Positions 26,762 through 39,080 are shown, counted from the first letter of the stretch. The stretch: 61,214 nucleotides of DNA from Pseudomonadota bacterium (GCA_963205495.1 CAUJIN010000051.1:1-61214), one strand, 5' to 3'. Notes: generated by a model from the letters alone, not told the origin. Numbers and translations: made by a program.

Positions 26762-28801
26762 ATGAAAACGCACCTTGGGCACTACGAGATCGAATCGGAA
26801 ATCGGACGCGGCGGCATGGGCGTGGTGTACCGCGCCTTCGAGCCGGCGCTGAACCGCCACGTCGCCATCAAGGAGCTGTCGCCTTCGCTGGCGCACGACC
26901 CGCAGCTGGTCGAGCGGTTCCTGCGCGAAGCGCGCTCGATGGCGTCGCTGGCCGATCCCCACATCATCCAGATCTACTACATCGGCACCGACGAGGCGAC
27001 TGCACAGCCGTTCTTCGCGATGGAATTCGTCGAGGGCGAGTCGCTCTCGGCCATCCTCAAGCGCGACGGCAAGCTCAGCGTGGAGAACACCCTGCGCATC
27101 CTGCACCAGACCGCACAGGGTCTGGCCACCGCGCACGACGCCGGCGTGATCCACCGCGACATCAAGCCCGGGAATCTGATGCTGAGCGAGCGCGGCCAGA
27201 TCAAGATCGCCGACTTCGGCATCGCGCTGGCCACCAAGGACGTCTCCAAGAAGCTCACCACCACCGGCGAGTTCGTCGGCACCCCCGGCTACCTCTCGCC
27301 GGAAGTGTGCCTGGGCAAGCCGATCGACCAGCGCTCGGACATCTTCTCGCTGGGCATCGTGATGTTCGAGATGCTGAGCGGACGCGCGCCCTTCAGCGAC
27401 GAAAGCCCGCTCGGCCTGATGCTGGAAGTGGTCAAGGCCGAAATCCCGAGCATTCAGGAACTCAACGGCGAGGTCGATCCGCAAACCGCGGCAATCCTCT
27501 CGCGCATGGTGGCCAAGGAGCCGGAGCAGCGTTTCCAGAGCTGTCACGATCTGGTGGCCGCACTCGAAGCCCACCCGCGCCTGGTGCGCGGCGGCACCGT
27601 GAAGCTGGCGCGCCCTGCCACCGTTCCGGATGCGGCCACGGTGATCGGGACCCCGGCCCCCAAGTCGACCGCACGCAAGGTCACGCCGCCGCCTGTGGTG
27701 CGCTCGGGGACCACCCCGGCCGTCCCGCAGCCTGCGATCGAGAACCGTTCCACCGCACCCGGCAACCAGGCCCGCCCCTCGGTGCTGGATCGCCCGGCAC
27801 CGCAGCGCAGTCCGGCGCTGATTCCGCTCGCCATCGCCGCGGTCCTGGTGCTGTCCATCGCCGGCGGCGCGTTCGCCTTCCGCGGCCAGATCACGGACTT
27901 CGTGCGCGGCTTCGGCGACGGGCTCGCCGGCAGCAGCCAAGGCGCCTATGAAGCCGGGCGCAACACGGGCAAGGCCAGCAATCCGATCGGCACCAGTCTG
28001 GCGGCCGACGCCGCGTCCGGCAGCGCTCCCGCTGCGGCAGCCAGCGCCGATGCCCCCTCGACCACCGACCCGGCCGCGCCTGCATCCGCTTCCCCGACGT
28101 CGATGCAGGCTGTGCAGCAGGATCGTGGCGCCGTCGACACCGGCCGCATCGCGGTCGAAGCCGCACCTGCCGCACCGGCCACCCACCCGTCGCCCACCAT
28201 CGCAACGGGGGCGTCCGGATCCGCCGTTTCTCTTGCTGCCTCGTCCCCCGTGCCTGACACCACGGTCGCTGCGGCAACCACCGCGCCGCAGGTTTCAACC
28301 TCGACCTCCGCACCGATCGCCAAGACACGGACCGTGGCCAGCGCCGCGCCGCCGCGCCCGGTACCGCCGCCCGTCCCGCAGCGCGTGGCGGTGATCGTGC
28401 TGGGCGATTCGGCAATTTCCGGACCTGTGGCAAGCCGCATCGAGAATCGTCTTGCCGCGGCCGGCTTCGATCTGGTCGATGTCGAAGCGCTGGGCGTGGG
28501 CGGCGGCGATCTCGCCAGCGCGCTGGGCGCGCTGCGCCGCTCGGCCACCGTGGCCGTCGTGGTGCGCGCCGAACCGGTCGGCTCGCAGCAACTCAACTAC
28601 TACGGACGCAGCTCGGAGCTTTACACCGCCACCCTTACCATTCGCGCCTACCGCACGGCCGACCGCAGCTCGATCGGCGGCAGCCTCAGTGAAAAGGTGC
28701 AGTTCACCACGCTCAACGCCGACACCCGGGCCGAAGAAGCCGTCGCCGGCAAGCTCGACGGACTCGTCGCCAGCCTCGCGCCCTACCGCAAGCGCGGCTG
28801 A
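26762..28801 (+). CDS. Membrane Ser/Thr protein kinase (Hanks type)
   Basis: 679 residues. N-terminal kinase domain (~8-275): glycine loop IGRGGMGVV, Lys37 in VAIK, catalytic HRDIKPGN (131-138, Asp133), DFG (151-153) and GTPGYLSPE. A Pro/Ala-rich juxtamembrane stretch leads to one transmembrane helix (~350-372, LIPLAIAAVLVLSIAGGAFAF is the hydrophobic core read as separate parts LIPLAIAAVL and VLSIAGG). An Ala/Ser/Thr-rich linker follows, then a folded C-terminal domain (~540-679) starting VAVIVLGDSAISG and containing GFDLVDVEALGVGGGDL. The topology (kinase inside, one helix, extracytoplasmic domain) is that of a receptor kinase. The C-terminal domain is not PASTA; it slightly resembles small periplasmic domains of FlgT/CsgG-like proteins, but I do not assign it. 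It stands as a single transcription unit ended by a strong terminator. Confidence 0.93.
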   Translation: MKTHLGHYEIESEIGRGGMGVVYRAFEPALNRHVAIKELSPSLAHDPQLVERFLREARSMASLADPHIIQIYYIGTDEATAQPFFAMEFVEGESLSAILKRDGKLSVENTLRILHQTAQGLATAHDAGVIHRDIKPGNLMLSERGQIKIADFGIALATKDVSKKLTTTGEFVGTPGYLSPEVCLGKPIDQRSDIFSLGIVMFEMLSGRAPFSDESPLGLMLEVVKAEIPSIQELNGEVDPQTAAILSRMVAKEPEQRFQSCHDLVAALEAHPRLVRGGTVKLARPATVPDAATVIGTPAPKSTARKVTPPPVVRSGTTPAVPQPAIENRSTAPGNQARPSVLDRPAPQRSPALIPLAIAAVLVLSIAGGAFAFRGQITDFVRGFGDGLAGSSQGAYEAGRNTGKASNPIGTSLAADAASGSAPAAAASADAPSTTDPAAPASASPTSMQAVQQDRGAVDTGRIAVEAAPAAPATHPSPTIATGASGSAVSLAASSPVPDTTVAAATTAPQVSTSTSAPIAKTRTVASAAPPRPVPPPVPQRVAVIVLGDSAISGPVASRIENRLAAAGFDLVDVEALGVGGGDLASALGALRRSATVAVVVRAEPVGSQQLNYYGRSSELYTATLTIRAYRTADRSSIGGSLSEKVQFTTLNADTRAEEAVAGKLDGLVASLAPYRKRG

Positions 28802-28821
28802 CACGCCGCAGCAGCGATTGC

Positions 28822-28851
28822 CCCGCCCTGGCCTCGCCGGGCGGGTTTTTT
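28822..28851 (+). terminator. Rho-independent terminator of the kinase gene
   Basis: Perfect 7-bp stem CCCGCCC / GGGCGGG with a 10-nt loop and a run of six T, 20 nt after the kinase stop codon. Confidence 0.9.
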
Positions 28852-29102
28852 ATGGGGCATCCAGCGCGCAAATCGCCTGCGGTCTGGCATGGACAAGCGG
28901 GGCGTCTCCTCGCCGCCGGGAGTCCACGCCGGGCTGTGAAGCATGATCATGCTTTCCAACGCCAGCGGGGCTTGGCGATGTTACGCGTGTGCACTCGAAC
29001 CACCCGTCAATCGGCCTATTTCGAACAAAAAAAAGAGTGTTGCGATTGGCAAGTTGCGAAAATGCAGTCTTGGGCCAGTGGAGCGAGGATCGGACCCTAG
29101 GC

Positions 29103-31477
<2,375 letters not shown>

Positions 31478-31481
<4 letters not shown>

Positions 31482-32056
31482 GGCGCGCCCCCCGCGGCTG
31501 TGCCGCCACTCGGGGACAGCGCATCCAGCAGCCAGATCCGCGCGGTCTGCCAGTGGCGCTTCACCGTGGCCGGGGAGATGTCCAGCACCTGCGCGGCCTC
31601 CTCGATCGAAAGCCCGCCGTAGAAGCGCAGCTCCACCACCTGCGCCCGCGCCGGTGCCAGCGCCTCCAGCCGCTGCAGCGCCTGCTCCAGCGCCAGCGCG
31701 TCCAGCGCGTTGTCCTGCGAGGGAATGCCGGTGAAAAGCGTCACGCGCTGCCCGCCGTCGCGTTTTTCCGCCAGTCGCCTGCGCGCGTGGTCGATCAGCA
31801 CCTCGCGCATCAGCCGCGCCGCCACGCCCAGGAAATGCGCCCGGTCACGCCAATCGATGCGCTCGATCGCCACCAGCCGCTGGTAGGCCTCGCTCACCAG
31901 CGCGGTCGGCTGAAGGGTGTGGTTGGCGCGTTCCTGGCTGAACTGGCGCCCGGCCAGAGCGCGCAGTTCGGCATAGAGCAGGCTGACGAGCCGATCGCGC
32001 GCGCCCGCATCCCCGGCCCGCCAGCTGTGCAGAAGTTGGGTCGCTTCGTCCGCCAT
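31478..32056 (-). CDS. ECF RNA polymerase sigma factor, kinase-linked type
   Basis: 192 residues. Sigma region 2 is visible around ~20-95 (LYAELRALAGRQFSQERANH, RDRAHFLGVAARLMREVLID) and region 4 around ~130-180 with a helix-turn-helix (GLSIEEAAQVLDISPATVKRH). There is no anti-sigma gene next to it; a Ser/Thr kinase follows with a 4-nt overlap instead. This matches the ECF group annotated as TIGR02999-like, often found beside protein kinases. Expected role: transcription of an unknown regulon on a signal passed by the kinase. The start is leaderless-looking (see promoter at 32063-32068), with no Shine-Dalgarno sequence. Confidence 0.93.
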
Positions 32057-32062
32057 GCCGGC

Positions 32063-32068
32063 AATCTA
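32063..32068 (-). promoter_or_regulatory. -10 element giving a probably leaderless sigma-factor mRNA
   Basis: TAGATT on the minus strand, followed by exactly 6 nt (GCCGGC) and the ATG at 32056. The transcript would start at or within 1-2 nt of the start codon. Confidence 0.45.
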
Positions 32069-32100
32069 CCGCAGCGACGCGAAAAGATCAGGCGCGATTT

Positions 32101-32456
32101 TCAGGGGGTGCGCGAAAGGCCCGCCGCTTCCAGCTCGCGCAGGTAGGCGGCCCAGTTGCTCTCCTGATCGCGCCCGAGCTGGTAGAGCGTTCCCCAGCTG
32201 TAGAGGCCGCTGGCGTGGCCGTCGGAGAAGCGCAGCAGCACGGCGTAGTTGCCGATGGGTTCGATGCCGACGATGCCGACCTGGCGACGCCCGCCGAGCA
32301 GCACTTTCTGCCCGGGCCCGTGGCCCTGCAGCTCGGCCGAGGGCGAATGCACGCGCAGGTATTCGGCCGGCAGCTCGAAGCGCGCGCCGTCCTCGAAGGC
32401 GACTTCCAGGGTGCGCGCGGCGCGGTGCAGCACGAGGTCGGTGGGGCGCGGCGTGC

Positions 32457-32460
<4 letters not shown>
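32101..32460 (-). CDS. DUF971 (gamma-butyrobetaine hydroxylase N-domain-like) protein
   Basis: 119 residues matching the small DUF971 family: [15 protein letters not shown] near the start, [20 protein letters not shown], then [15 protein letters not shown]. Members bind a metal through a fold shared with the N-terminal domain of gamma-butyrobetaine hydroxylase; some are linked to Fe-S cluster assembly. Its start overlaps the hslU stop as ATGA. It is the usual last gene of the hslVU block in Xanthomonadales. Confidence 0.88.
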
Positions 32461-33776
<1,316 letters not shown>

Positions 33777-33783
33777 GATTGTT

Positions 33784-33917
33784 CGGGAATGGGGAGTGGG
33801 GAATGGAGAATGGGTGGGACGGGGAGGGGCGAGGATTCGGGGCTGGGCTTCACAGGATGCAAAAGCGGTTTCGCTCTTGGCTCTTGCGATTCCCTATTCC
33901 CCATTCCCGATTCCCGG
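33784..33917. repeat. GGGAAT-type inverted repeat between hslV and hslU
   Basis: Arm 1 (33784-33814) reads CGGGAATGGGGAGTGGGGAA and on; arm 2 (33888-33917) is its reverse complement at about 24 of 28 positions. The arms are ~73 bp apart. Repeats of GGGAATGGGGAAT type are frequent in Xanthomonadaceae genomes (recollection). In the hslVU transcript it would form a long stem that could tune hslU relative to hslV. Confidence 0.7.
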
Positions 33918-33918
33918 C

Positions 33919-34461
33919 TCAAAGCTCCTCGATCGTCCGATTGTGGTTGGTGTAGATGCAGATATCGCCGGCGATCTTGAGGGATTGTTCTACGATCTGG
34001 CGCGGATCGAGGTCGGTATTCTCGATCAGGGCGCGCGCGGCGGCCTGGGCGAAAGGGCCGCCGGAGCCGATGGCGATCAGGCCGTGCTCGGGTTCGAGCA
34101 CGTCGCCGTTGCCGGAAATGAGCAGCGAGGCTTCCCTGTCGGCCACGGCGAGCATGGCTTCCAGGCGCCCGAGGCGACGATCGGTGCGCCAGTCCTTGGC
34201 CATCTCCACCGCCGCGCGCACGAGCTGGCCGCCGTGCTTTTCCAGCTTGGCCTCGAACAGTTCGAACAGGGTGAAGGCGTCTGCCGTGGCGCCGGCGAAG
34301 CCCGCCAGCACCTTGCCGCCGGCGAGCCTGCGCACCTTGCGCGCGTTGGCCTTGACCACGGTGTTGCCGAGCGTGACCTGGCCGTCGCCGCCGATCACGA
34401 CGCGGTCGCCGCGGCGCACGGAAACGATGGTGGTGGCGTGGAAGGTGTCGTTCTGGCTCAC
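33919..34461 (-). CDS. hslV: HslV, peptidase subunit of the HslUV protease
   Basis: 180 residues starting with GTG. The catalytic N-terminal threonine is in TTIVSV (Thr10), so a 9-residue propeptide (MSQNDTFHA) must be removed. The family signature [15 protein letters not shown] and the KVRRL segment are present. HslV forms a double hexamer with HslU caps in the cytoplasm and degrades misfolded proteins. It follows xerC by 69 bp on the same strand. Confidence 0.96.
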   Translation of the reverse strand: MSQNDTFHATTIVSVRRGDRVVIGGDGQVTLGNTVVKANARKVRRLAGGKVLAGFAGATADAFTLFELFEAKLEKHGGQLVRAAVEMAKDWRTDRRLGRLEAMLAVADREASLLISGNGDVLEPEHGLIAIGSGGPFAQAAARALIENTDLDPRQIVEQSLKIAGDICIYTNHNRTIEEL

Positions 34462-34530
34462 GGGAGCGTTTCGCTGGAAGGGCTGGTTTCCCGATATGGG
34501 GGCGCCCGCGCGCCGATCAACTCCAGCGAT

Positions 34531-35472
34531 TCACTCGCGCGAACGCCGTCGCGCGCGCGGATGCGCGGCGTCGTAGACCCGGGCCAGGTGCTGGAAGTCC
34601 AGGTGGGTGTAGATCTGGGTGGTGGCGATGTCGGCGTGGCCGAGCAGTTCCTGCACGGCGCGCAGGTCGCCGGAGGATTCCAGCACGTGGCTGGCGCAGG
34701 AGTGGCGGAACAGGTGCGGGTGCACGCGCTTGTCGATGCCCTGGCGCTGCGCGATGGCCTTGATGCGGCGGGCCACGAGGGACTCCCCGATCGGCCCGCC
34801 GCGCGCGCCGCGGAACACCGGCTGGGAGGCGCCGGCGCTTCCCAGCGACCGCAGCGCGTCCAGCGCCTCGCGCGCCTTGCTCCCCACGGGCACGTCGCGG
34901 GTGCGTCCGCCCTTGCCCAGCACCCGCACCAGGCCCTCTTCCAGCTGCAGGTCGCCCCAGCGCAGGCCGCACAGCTCGGCGCGGCGCAGTCCGGAGGAGT
35001 AGAACAGCTCCAGCATGGCGCGGTCGCGCACGTCCTCGGGCGTGAGCACGGGGAAGTCGAGCAGGCGGTCCATCTCGTCGGCATCGAGCACCTGCGGCAG
35101 CTTGCGCGGCGCGCGCGGCGCGCGCAGGTCGGTGACGGGGCTTGCGGCCAGCGCGCCCTCGCGCAGCAGGTGGTTGAAGAATCCGCGACAGGAAGACAGC
35201 AGGCGCTGCACGCTGGTGGGCGAAAGTCCGCGCCGGTGCTCGGCCGCGGCGAAGCTGCGCATCTGCTCGGCATCCAGCGCGCCCCAGTCGCCCGCGCCGC
35301 TGCGGCGGGCGAAGCTCAGGAGCCGCGCCAGATCGCGGCGGTAGCCGGACAGGGTGTGCGGTGAACAGCCGCGCTCGACCCGCAGGATGTCGAGATAGGC
35401 GAGCACCGGTCGGGCCAGCGCGTCGGAAGGGTCCAGCGCTTCCCCTTCCTGCGTTTCGCGCGCTGTCGCCAC
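34531..35472 (-). CDS. xerC: XerC tyrosine recombinase
   Basis: 313 residues. N-terminal SAM-like DNA-binding domain (~20-110) and catalytic domain with Arg164 (GLRRAEL), Lys187 (LGKGGRTR), His253/Arg256 (HPHLFRHS), His279 (LGHADI) and nucleophile Tyr288 (QIYTHLD). With XerD it resolves chromosome dimers at dif. The dapF-DUF484-xerC order is the usual chromosomal xerC locus in gammaproteobacteria, which separates it from phage integrases. It begins 13 bp after the DUF484 stop. Confidence 0.95.
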   Translation of the reverse strand: MATARETQEGEALDPSDALARPVLAYLDILRVERGCSPHTLSGYRRDLARLLSFARRSGAGDWGALDAEQMRSFAAAEHRRGLSPTSVQRLLSSCRGFFNHLLREGALAASPVTDLRAPRAPRKLPQVLDADEMDRLLDFPVLTPEDVRDRAMLELFYSSGLRRAELCGLRWGDLQLEEGLVRVLGKGGRTRDVPVGSKAREALDALRSLGSAGASQPVFRGARGGPIGESLVARRIKAIAQRQGIDKRVHPHLFRHSCASHVLESSGDLRAVQELLGHADIATTQIYTHLDFQHLARVYDAAHPRARRRSRE

Positions 35473-35485
35473 GGCCGACTTCGCC

Positions 35486-36163
35486 TCAGCCGTCGTAGCG
35501 CGACAGCGCCGCGGCCAGCGCCTGGGCCATCAGCCGCAGGAACAGCGTGCCCATGCCCGGATAGAAGCGGTTGGCGTCGCTGCTGCCCACGGCCAGGAGG
35601 CCGTAGCGCCCCAGCGGCAGCAGCGCGGTCGAATGCACCGAGGCCGCGTCGCCGCCGAACAGCACGTCCAGTTTTTCCGGCTGCAGGCGCCCGCACAGCG
35701 GCTCGTCGCCCTGGAGGAACTCGGCGAACGGCGCGAGCGTCGCATCGCCCGGCGCAATCACGCGCCACCAGGGACTTTCGACCACTCCCTCGCGCGGCCC
35801 GAACAGGATCAGCCGCACCCATTCGCTGCTGAAGTCCTCGCGCAGCGTGGCGACGAGGGTGGAGAGCGTTTCCGGCAGGCTGCGCGCGCGCAGCAGGGCC
35901 AGGGTGAGCTGGTGGGTGCGCACGGTCAGGCGCTCGTTCTCGTTGGCGATGCCGTACAGCTCCAGCAGGCGCCGGTTGAGCTCGCGGTTCTTCTCGCGCA
36001 GGGCGTCGAGCTGGTAGCTCGCCAGCGAGGTGGCGCGCCCGTCCTCGCGCGGCAGGTCCATCGCCAGCGCCACGTCCGGATAGTGGGAAAAGAAGGCCGG
36101 GTGCGCACGCAGCCAGGCGGCGACTTCGTTGGCATCCGGCTCGCGCCGCGTGGTTTCGCTCAT
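35486..36163 (-). CDS. DUF484 family protein
   Basis: 225 residues from the ATG that overlaps the dapF stop (ATGA). The N-terminus EVAAWLRAHPAFFSHYPDV and a coiled segment (LREKNRELNRRLLELYGIA) precede a GAF-like domain with ALLPLGRYGLLAVGSSDANRF split by family variation. Always found between dapF and xerC in gammaproteobacteria; molecular role unknown. A longer in-frame extension upstream is only a shadow of dapF. Confidence 0.9.
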   Translation of the reverse strand: MSETTRREPDANEVAAWLRAHPAFFSHYPDVALAMDLPREDGRATSLASYQLDALREKNRELNRRLLELYGIANENERLTVRTHQLTLALLRARSLPETLSTLVATLREDFSSEWVRLILFGPREGVVESPWWRVIAPGDATLAPFAEFLQGDEPLCGRLQPEKLDVLFGGDAASVHSTALLPLGRYGLLAVGSSDANRFYPGMGTLFLRLMAQALAAALSRYDG

Positions 36164-36996
36164 GTCAGGAACTCTCCCTCGAAGACAAATTCGGCGGGGC
36201 CGGTCATCCGGACCCGATGGCCCGGGCCGGGCCAGTGGATGTGCAGCACGCCGCCGGGCAGGCGCACTTCGACCTGCGCGCCGACGCGCCCGCGCACGGC
36301 CATCGCCGCGACCGCGGCGCAGGCGCCCGAACCGCAGGCCAGGGTTTCCCCGACGCCGCGTTCGTACACGCGCAAGCGCAGGGTGCCGGCGTCGATGCGC
36401 TCGGCGAAACCGACGTTGCAGCTGTCGGAAAAATCCGGGTCGCGCTGCAACGCGCGTCCGATGCGCTCGACCTGGGCGCAGGCGGCGTCGGGCACTTCGA
36501 TCACGGCGTGCGGATTGCCCAGCGAAACCACGACCGCCTCGACTTCGCCCCCGTCCACCCGGAAACGCTGCACCGCCGCGTCCGGACGATTCAGCCCGCA
36601 GGCCGCGGGGGAAAAGTCCGGAACGCCCATGTCGATGCCGATGCCGCGCGCATCGACCCGCGCCACGATGCGCCCGGAGGGGCTGTCCAACGCGAACGCT
36701 TCCTTGCCGGCGCTGCCCTCGCGCAACAGCCAGGCGGCCACGCAGCGGGCGCCGTTGCCGCACTGTCCGGCGAGGCTTCCATCGGCGTTGAATATCGAAT
36801 AGCCCGCCACCGCGCCGGCGTCGCGCGGCGCATCGATGGTGATGAGCTGGTCGAAGCCGACGCCGCGGTGGCGGTCGGCGATGCGCGCGATGCGTTCGGG
36901 CGCAAGCTCGATCCCGCCGCTGCGCCGGTCCACGAGGACGAAATCATTGCCGGCACCGTGCATCTTGGAAAAACGCAGGGGCACGACCGCGCTCAC
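36160..36996 (-). CDS. dapF: Diaminopimelate epimerase
   Basis: 278 residues. Converts LL- to meso-diaminopimelate for lysine and peptidoglycan. The acid/base cysteines are Cys79 (QCGNGARC) and Cys221 (ACGSGAC). The N-terminus FSKMHGAGNDFVLVD is standard. I place the start at GTG 36996, which overlaps the lptM stop (GTGA); a second GTG at 36984 is also possible, and the first ATG (36963) would cut into the conserved strand. It is coupled by 4-nt overlaps to lptM upstream and to DUF484 downstream. Confidence 0.95.
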   Translation of the reverse strand: MSAVVPLRFSKMHGAGNDFVLVDRRSGGIELAPERIARIADRHRGVGFDQLITIDAPRDAGAVAGYSIFNADGSLAGQCGNGARCVAAWLLREGSAGKEAFALDSPSGRIVARVDARGIGIDMGVPDFSPAACGLNRPDAAVQRFRVDGGEVEAVVVSLGNPHAVIEVPDAACAQVERIGRALQRDPDFSDSCNVGFAERIDAGTLRLRVYERGVGETLACGSGACAAVAAMAVRGRVGAQVEVRLPGGVLHIHWPGPGHRVRMTGPAEFVFEGEFLT

Positions 36997-37109
36997 GGGG
37001 ACAGCGAGGCGTTCGATCCGGACGGTCGGACAAGGTCGCCCTTGTTGCCGCAGGCGCAGGCGGCGGCGACCAGGAGGCACAGCAGAAGAATGCGGGAAAG
37101 GCGTTTCAT
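36993..37109 (-). CDS. lptM: LptM (YifL) lipoprotein, LPS translocon maturation factor
   Basis: A 38-residue lipoprotein: MKRLSRILLLCLLVAAACAC then GNKGDLVRPSG. The lipobox is AAC-A-C with Cys20 (or Cys18) lipidated, followed by GNKGDL, which corresponds to the conserved G-x-KGPL of LptM. In E. coli LptM (YifL), encoded just upstream of dapF, helps LptD assemble with LptE at the outer membrane. The same order here supports the call despite the short length. Its stop overlaps the dapF GTG. There is no ribosome site; the -10 box lies 6 nt before the ATG, so the mRNA is probably leaderless. Confidence 0.85.
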   Translation of the reverse strand: MKRLSRILLLCLLVAAACACGNKGDLVRPSGSNASLSP

Positions 37110-37115
37110 GCGGCC

Positions 37116-37123
37116 AGTATAAT
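37116..37123. promoter_or_regulatory. Overlapping divergent -10 elements (lptM operon and 37150 gene)
   Basis: AGTATAAT contains TATACT on the minus strand (37121-37116) and TATAAT on the plus strand (37118-37123), sharing four bases. The minus one ends 6 nt before the lptM ATG; the plus one ends 26 nt before the ATG at 37150. Neither has an obvious -35. RNA polymerase could not occupy both directions at once. Confidence 0.55.
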
Positions 37124-37149
37124 CGCGCCACTCCGCACTCGGGCCCGCC

Positions 37150-37818
37150 ATGTCGCCGTCCCTGTTCGTCCTGATCCCGGCTCTCGCCTGCGCGATCTTC
37201 GCGCTGATCTTCCTCGCCGGCGCGCGACGCTGTCGAATGCGGCGCGCGGCGCTGGGTGCGGGCCTGCGCCTGCTGCTGGCGCTGGGCTTTGCTCTGGCCG
37301 CGATCGGTCTGATCGGTCTGGGGGTGACGATCCGCCACTACCTCGCACTGGAGGGCGAGGTCACGGTGGCACGTCTGGATTTCCGCGAACTGGCCCCGAA
37401 TCGCTTCGAGGTGCGCGTGACCACGGCCGACGGGCGCGAGCAGCTTTTCGAGCTGACCGGCGAGGAATGGCAGCTCGACGCGCGGGTGATTTCCTGGAAG
37501 CTGCCGGCGGCGCTCGCCGGAGCGCCCCCGCTGTATCGGGTGGAACGCCTCTCCGGGCGCTATCGCGACATCGCGCGCGAGCGCGAGTCCGCGCGCAGCG
37601 TGCACGCGCTCGATGCCGGCGCCCTGCCCGACCTCTGGGTGCTCAAGGGCCGCTTCCCGCGCTGGCTGCCCTTCGTCGATGCGCACTACGGCAGCGCGGC
37701 CTACCTGCCGATGGGCGACGGCGCACGCTATACGGTCACGCTGGGCGGACGCGGCGGGCTGGTGGCGCGTCCGGCCGACGCGGCCACGCAGCGGCGCATG
37801 GAAGAATCCGGCTGGTGA
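37150..37818 (+). CDS. Membrane protein of unknown function
   Basis: 222 residues with two N-terminal transmembrane helices (LFVLIPALACAIFALIFLAG and LLLALGFALAAIGLIGLGV) and a soluble C-terminal domain, VTVARLDFRELAPNRFEVRV and on, ending GLVARPADAATQRRMEESGW. Close relatives in Xanthomonadaceae carry the name cation/multidrug efflux pump, but nothing here looks like a transporter: two helices are too few. It is divergent from lptM and shares the promoter region with it. It may have an envelope role, but this is only context. Confidence 0.8.
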   Translation: MSPSLFVLIPALACAIFALIFLAGARRCRMRRAALGAGLRLLLALGFALAAIGLIGLGVTIRHYLALEGEVTVARLDFRELAPNRFEVRVTTADGREQLFELTGEEWQLDARVISWKLPAALAGAPPLYRVERLSGRYRDIARERESARSVHALDAGALPDLWVLKGRFPRWLPFVDAHYGSAAYLPMGDGARYTVTLGGRGGLVARPADAATQRRMEESGW

Positions 37819-37969
37819 GCCGCAGGTCGATGCCGTGGTTCACCGCCCGCCACGCGGGTCGCGCTATGCTCAACGCTTTCGCCCGCAGCGCCACCATGAC
37901 ACACCGTTGCCGATCCCTGCCGCCACTGGCCATCCCTCGCAGCCTGCTGCGCGGATAGCGCGCGTGTCG

Positions 37970-39070
37970 ATGCCTACCACGCCCGCCAGACATCGCCGCC
38001 GATTCACTCCCGCCCAGCTCTGGGGCGGCCTTCTGGCGATGGCCACGGCAATCAGCCTGCTGTTGTTCCTGGACCGCTATCTGGGCCGACTGGCCACCGA
38101 TCGACCGGGCGAGTGGCTGCGCATCCTGATCGAGGAATCCACCGGCACCTTCGTGGCCGCGCTGCTGGTGCCGGTGATGGTCTGGGCGGTGCGGCGCTGG
38201 CCGCCGTTCGGCGACCGCTGGCTGATCCACATTCCACTGCAGGCGCTGATTGCGGTCAGCGTGGGATTCGTGCACACCACGGCCACCTATCTGCTGCGCG
38301 ATCTGCTGATCGCCGTGCCGGGCGTGGCCGGAGCCGGCAGCTACGCGCTCTCGCTCAACCGCTACCTGCTGGCGTTGCCGACCGGACTCATCGTGTTCGC
38401 CGTGGTCGCCGCGCTCACCACGGTGATCGACCGCTACCGCGGCGCGCGCAACCGCGAGCTGGAAGCGGTCGAACTGCGCGCCCAGCTCACCCAGGCGCAG
38501 CTTCTGGCGCTGCAGCGCCAGCTCGAACCGCACTTCATGTTCAACACCCTGCGCTCGATCGCCCAGCTGGTGTACGCCAATCCCAAGGCGGCCGAGGAAA
38601 TGATCGCGCGCATGACCGCGCTGCTGAAGCACTCCTTCTCCAGCGACGCCTCGCACGAAACCACGCTGGCCAACGAGCTGCGCGTGCTGGATCTTTACCT
38701 CGACATCATGCGCCTGCGCTACGCCGAACGCCTGTTCGTGCAGGTGGACTCCCCGCCCGAGCTTGCGCGCGCGCTGCTGCCGCGCTTCCTGCTGCAACCG
38801 CTGGTGGAAAACGCCATGCGCCACGGCGACGACCCGAGCATGACCCTGGTGGCGGTGCGGGTTTTCGTGCGCGCCGAAGGCGAGAGCCTGGTGATCCGGG
38901 TGCGCGACCACAGCCAGTGCGACGACCAGACGCCCCACAGCGTCGGGGTGGTCAACGCCGCAGCGCGCATCGCCCAGCTCTACGGCGCGGGATTCGGGGT
39001 TTCGAGCGAGCGCACCGCGGAGGGGATCGAGGTCACGGTGCGCCTGCCGCTGCGCTTCGGCGCGACTTGA
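37970..39070 (+). CDS. LytS/YehU-type sensor histidine kinase (His_kinase family)
   Basis: 366 residues. Four transmembrane helices (~18-37, ~55-74, ~84-110, ~131-153) are followed by the phosphoacceptor box QLEPHFMFNTL (His188) and an N-box LVENAMRHG. The ATP-binding G-box, normally D-N-G-x-G, reads RDHSQCDD and so lacks its glycines, although the later VGVVNAAARIAQLYG segment is intact. Such kinases normally pair with a LytTR response regulator; none lies beside it. A GTG at 37964 is an alternative start. The gene converges on the GGDEF remnant with 10 bp between stops. Confidence 0.88.
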   Translation: MPTTPARHRRRFTPAQLWGGLLAMATAISLLLFLDRYLGRLATDRPGEWLRILIEESTGTFVAALLVPVMVWAVRRWPPFGDRWLIHIPLQALIAVSVGFVHTTATYLLRDLLIAVPGVAGAGSYALSLNRYLLALPTGLIVFAVVAALTTVIDRYRGARNRELEAVELRAQLTQAQLLALQRQLEPHFMFNTLRSIAQLVYANPKAAEEMIARMTALLKHSFSSDASHETTLANELRVLDLYLDIMRLRYAERLFVQVDSPPELARALLPRFLLQPLVENAMRHGDDPSMTLVAVRVFVRAEGESLVIRVRDHSQCDDQTPHSVGVVNAAARIAQLYGAGFGVSSERTAEGIEVTVRLPLRFGAT

Positions 39071-39080
39071 GCCGGTCGCA

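Noticed and set aside
28852..29102. Possible terminator for the TPR kinase near an A8/T8 run
   Set aside because: The CGCAAC copies around it are direct repeats and do not form a stem.
37150..37818. Multidrug efflux pump annotation used for relatives of this gene
   Set aside because: Two transmembrane helices and no transporter motif; I keep it as unknown.
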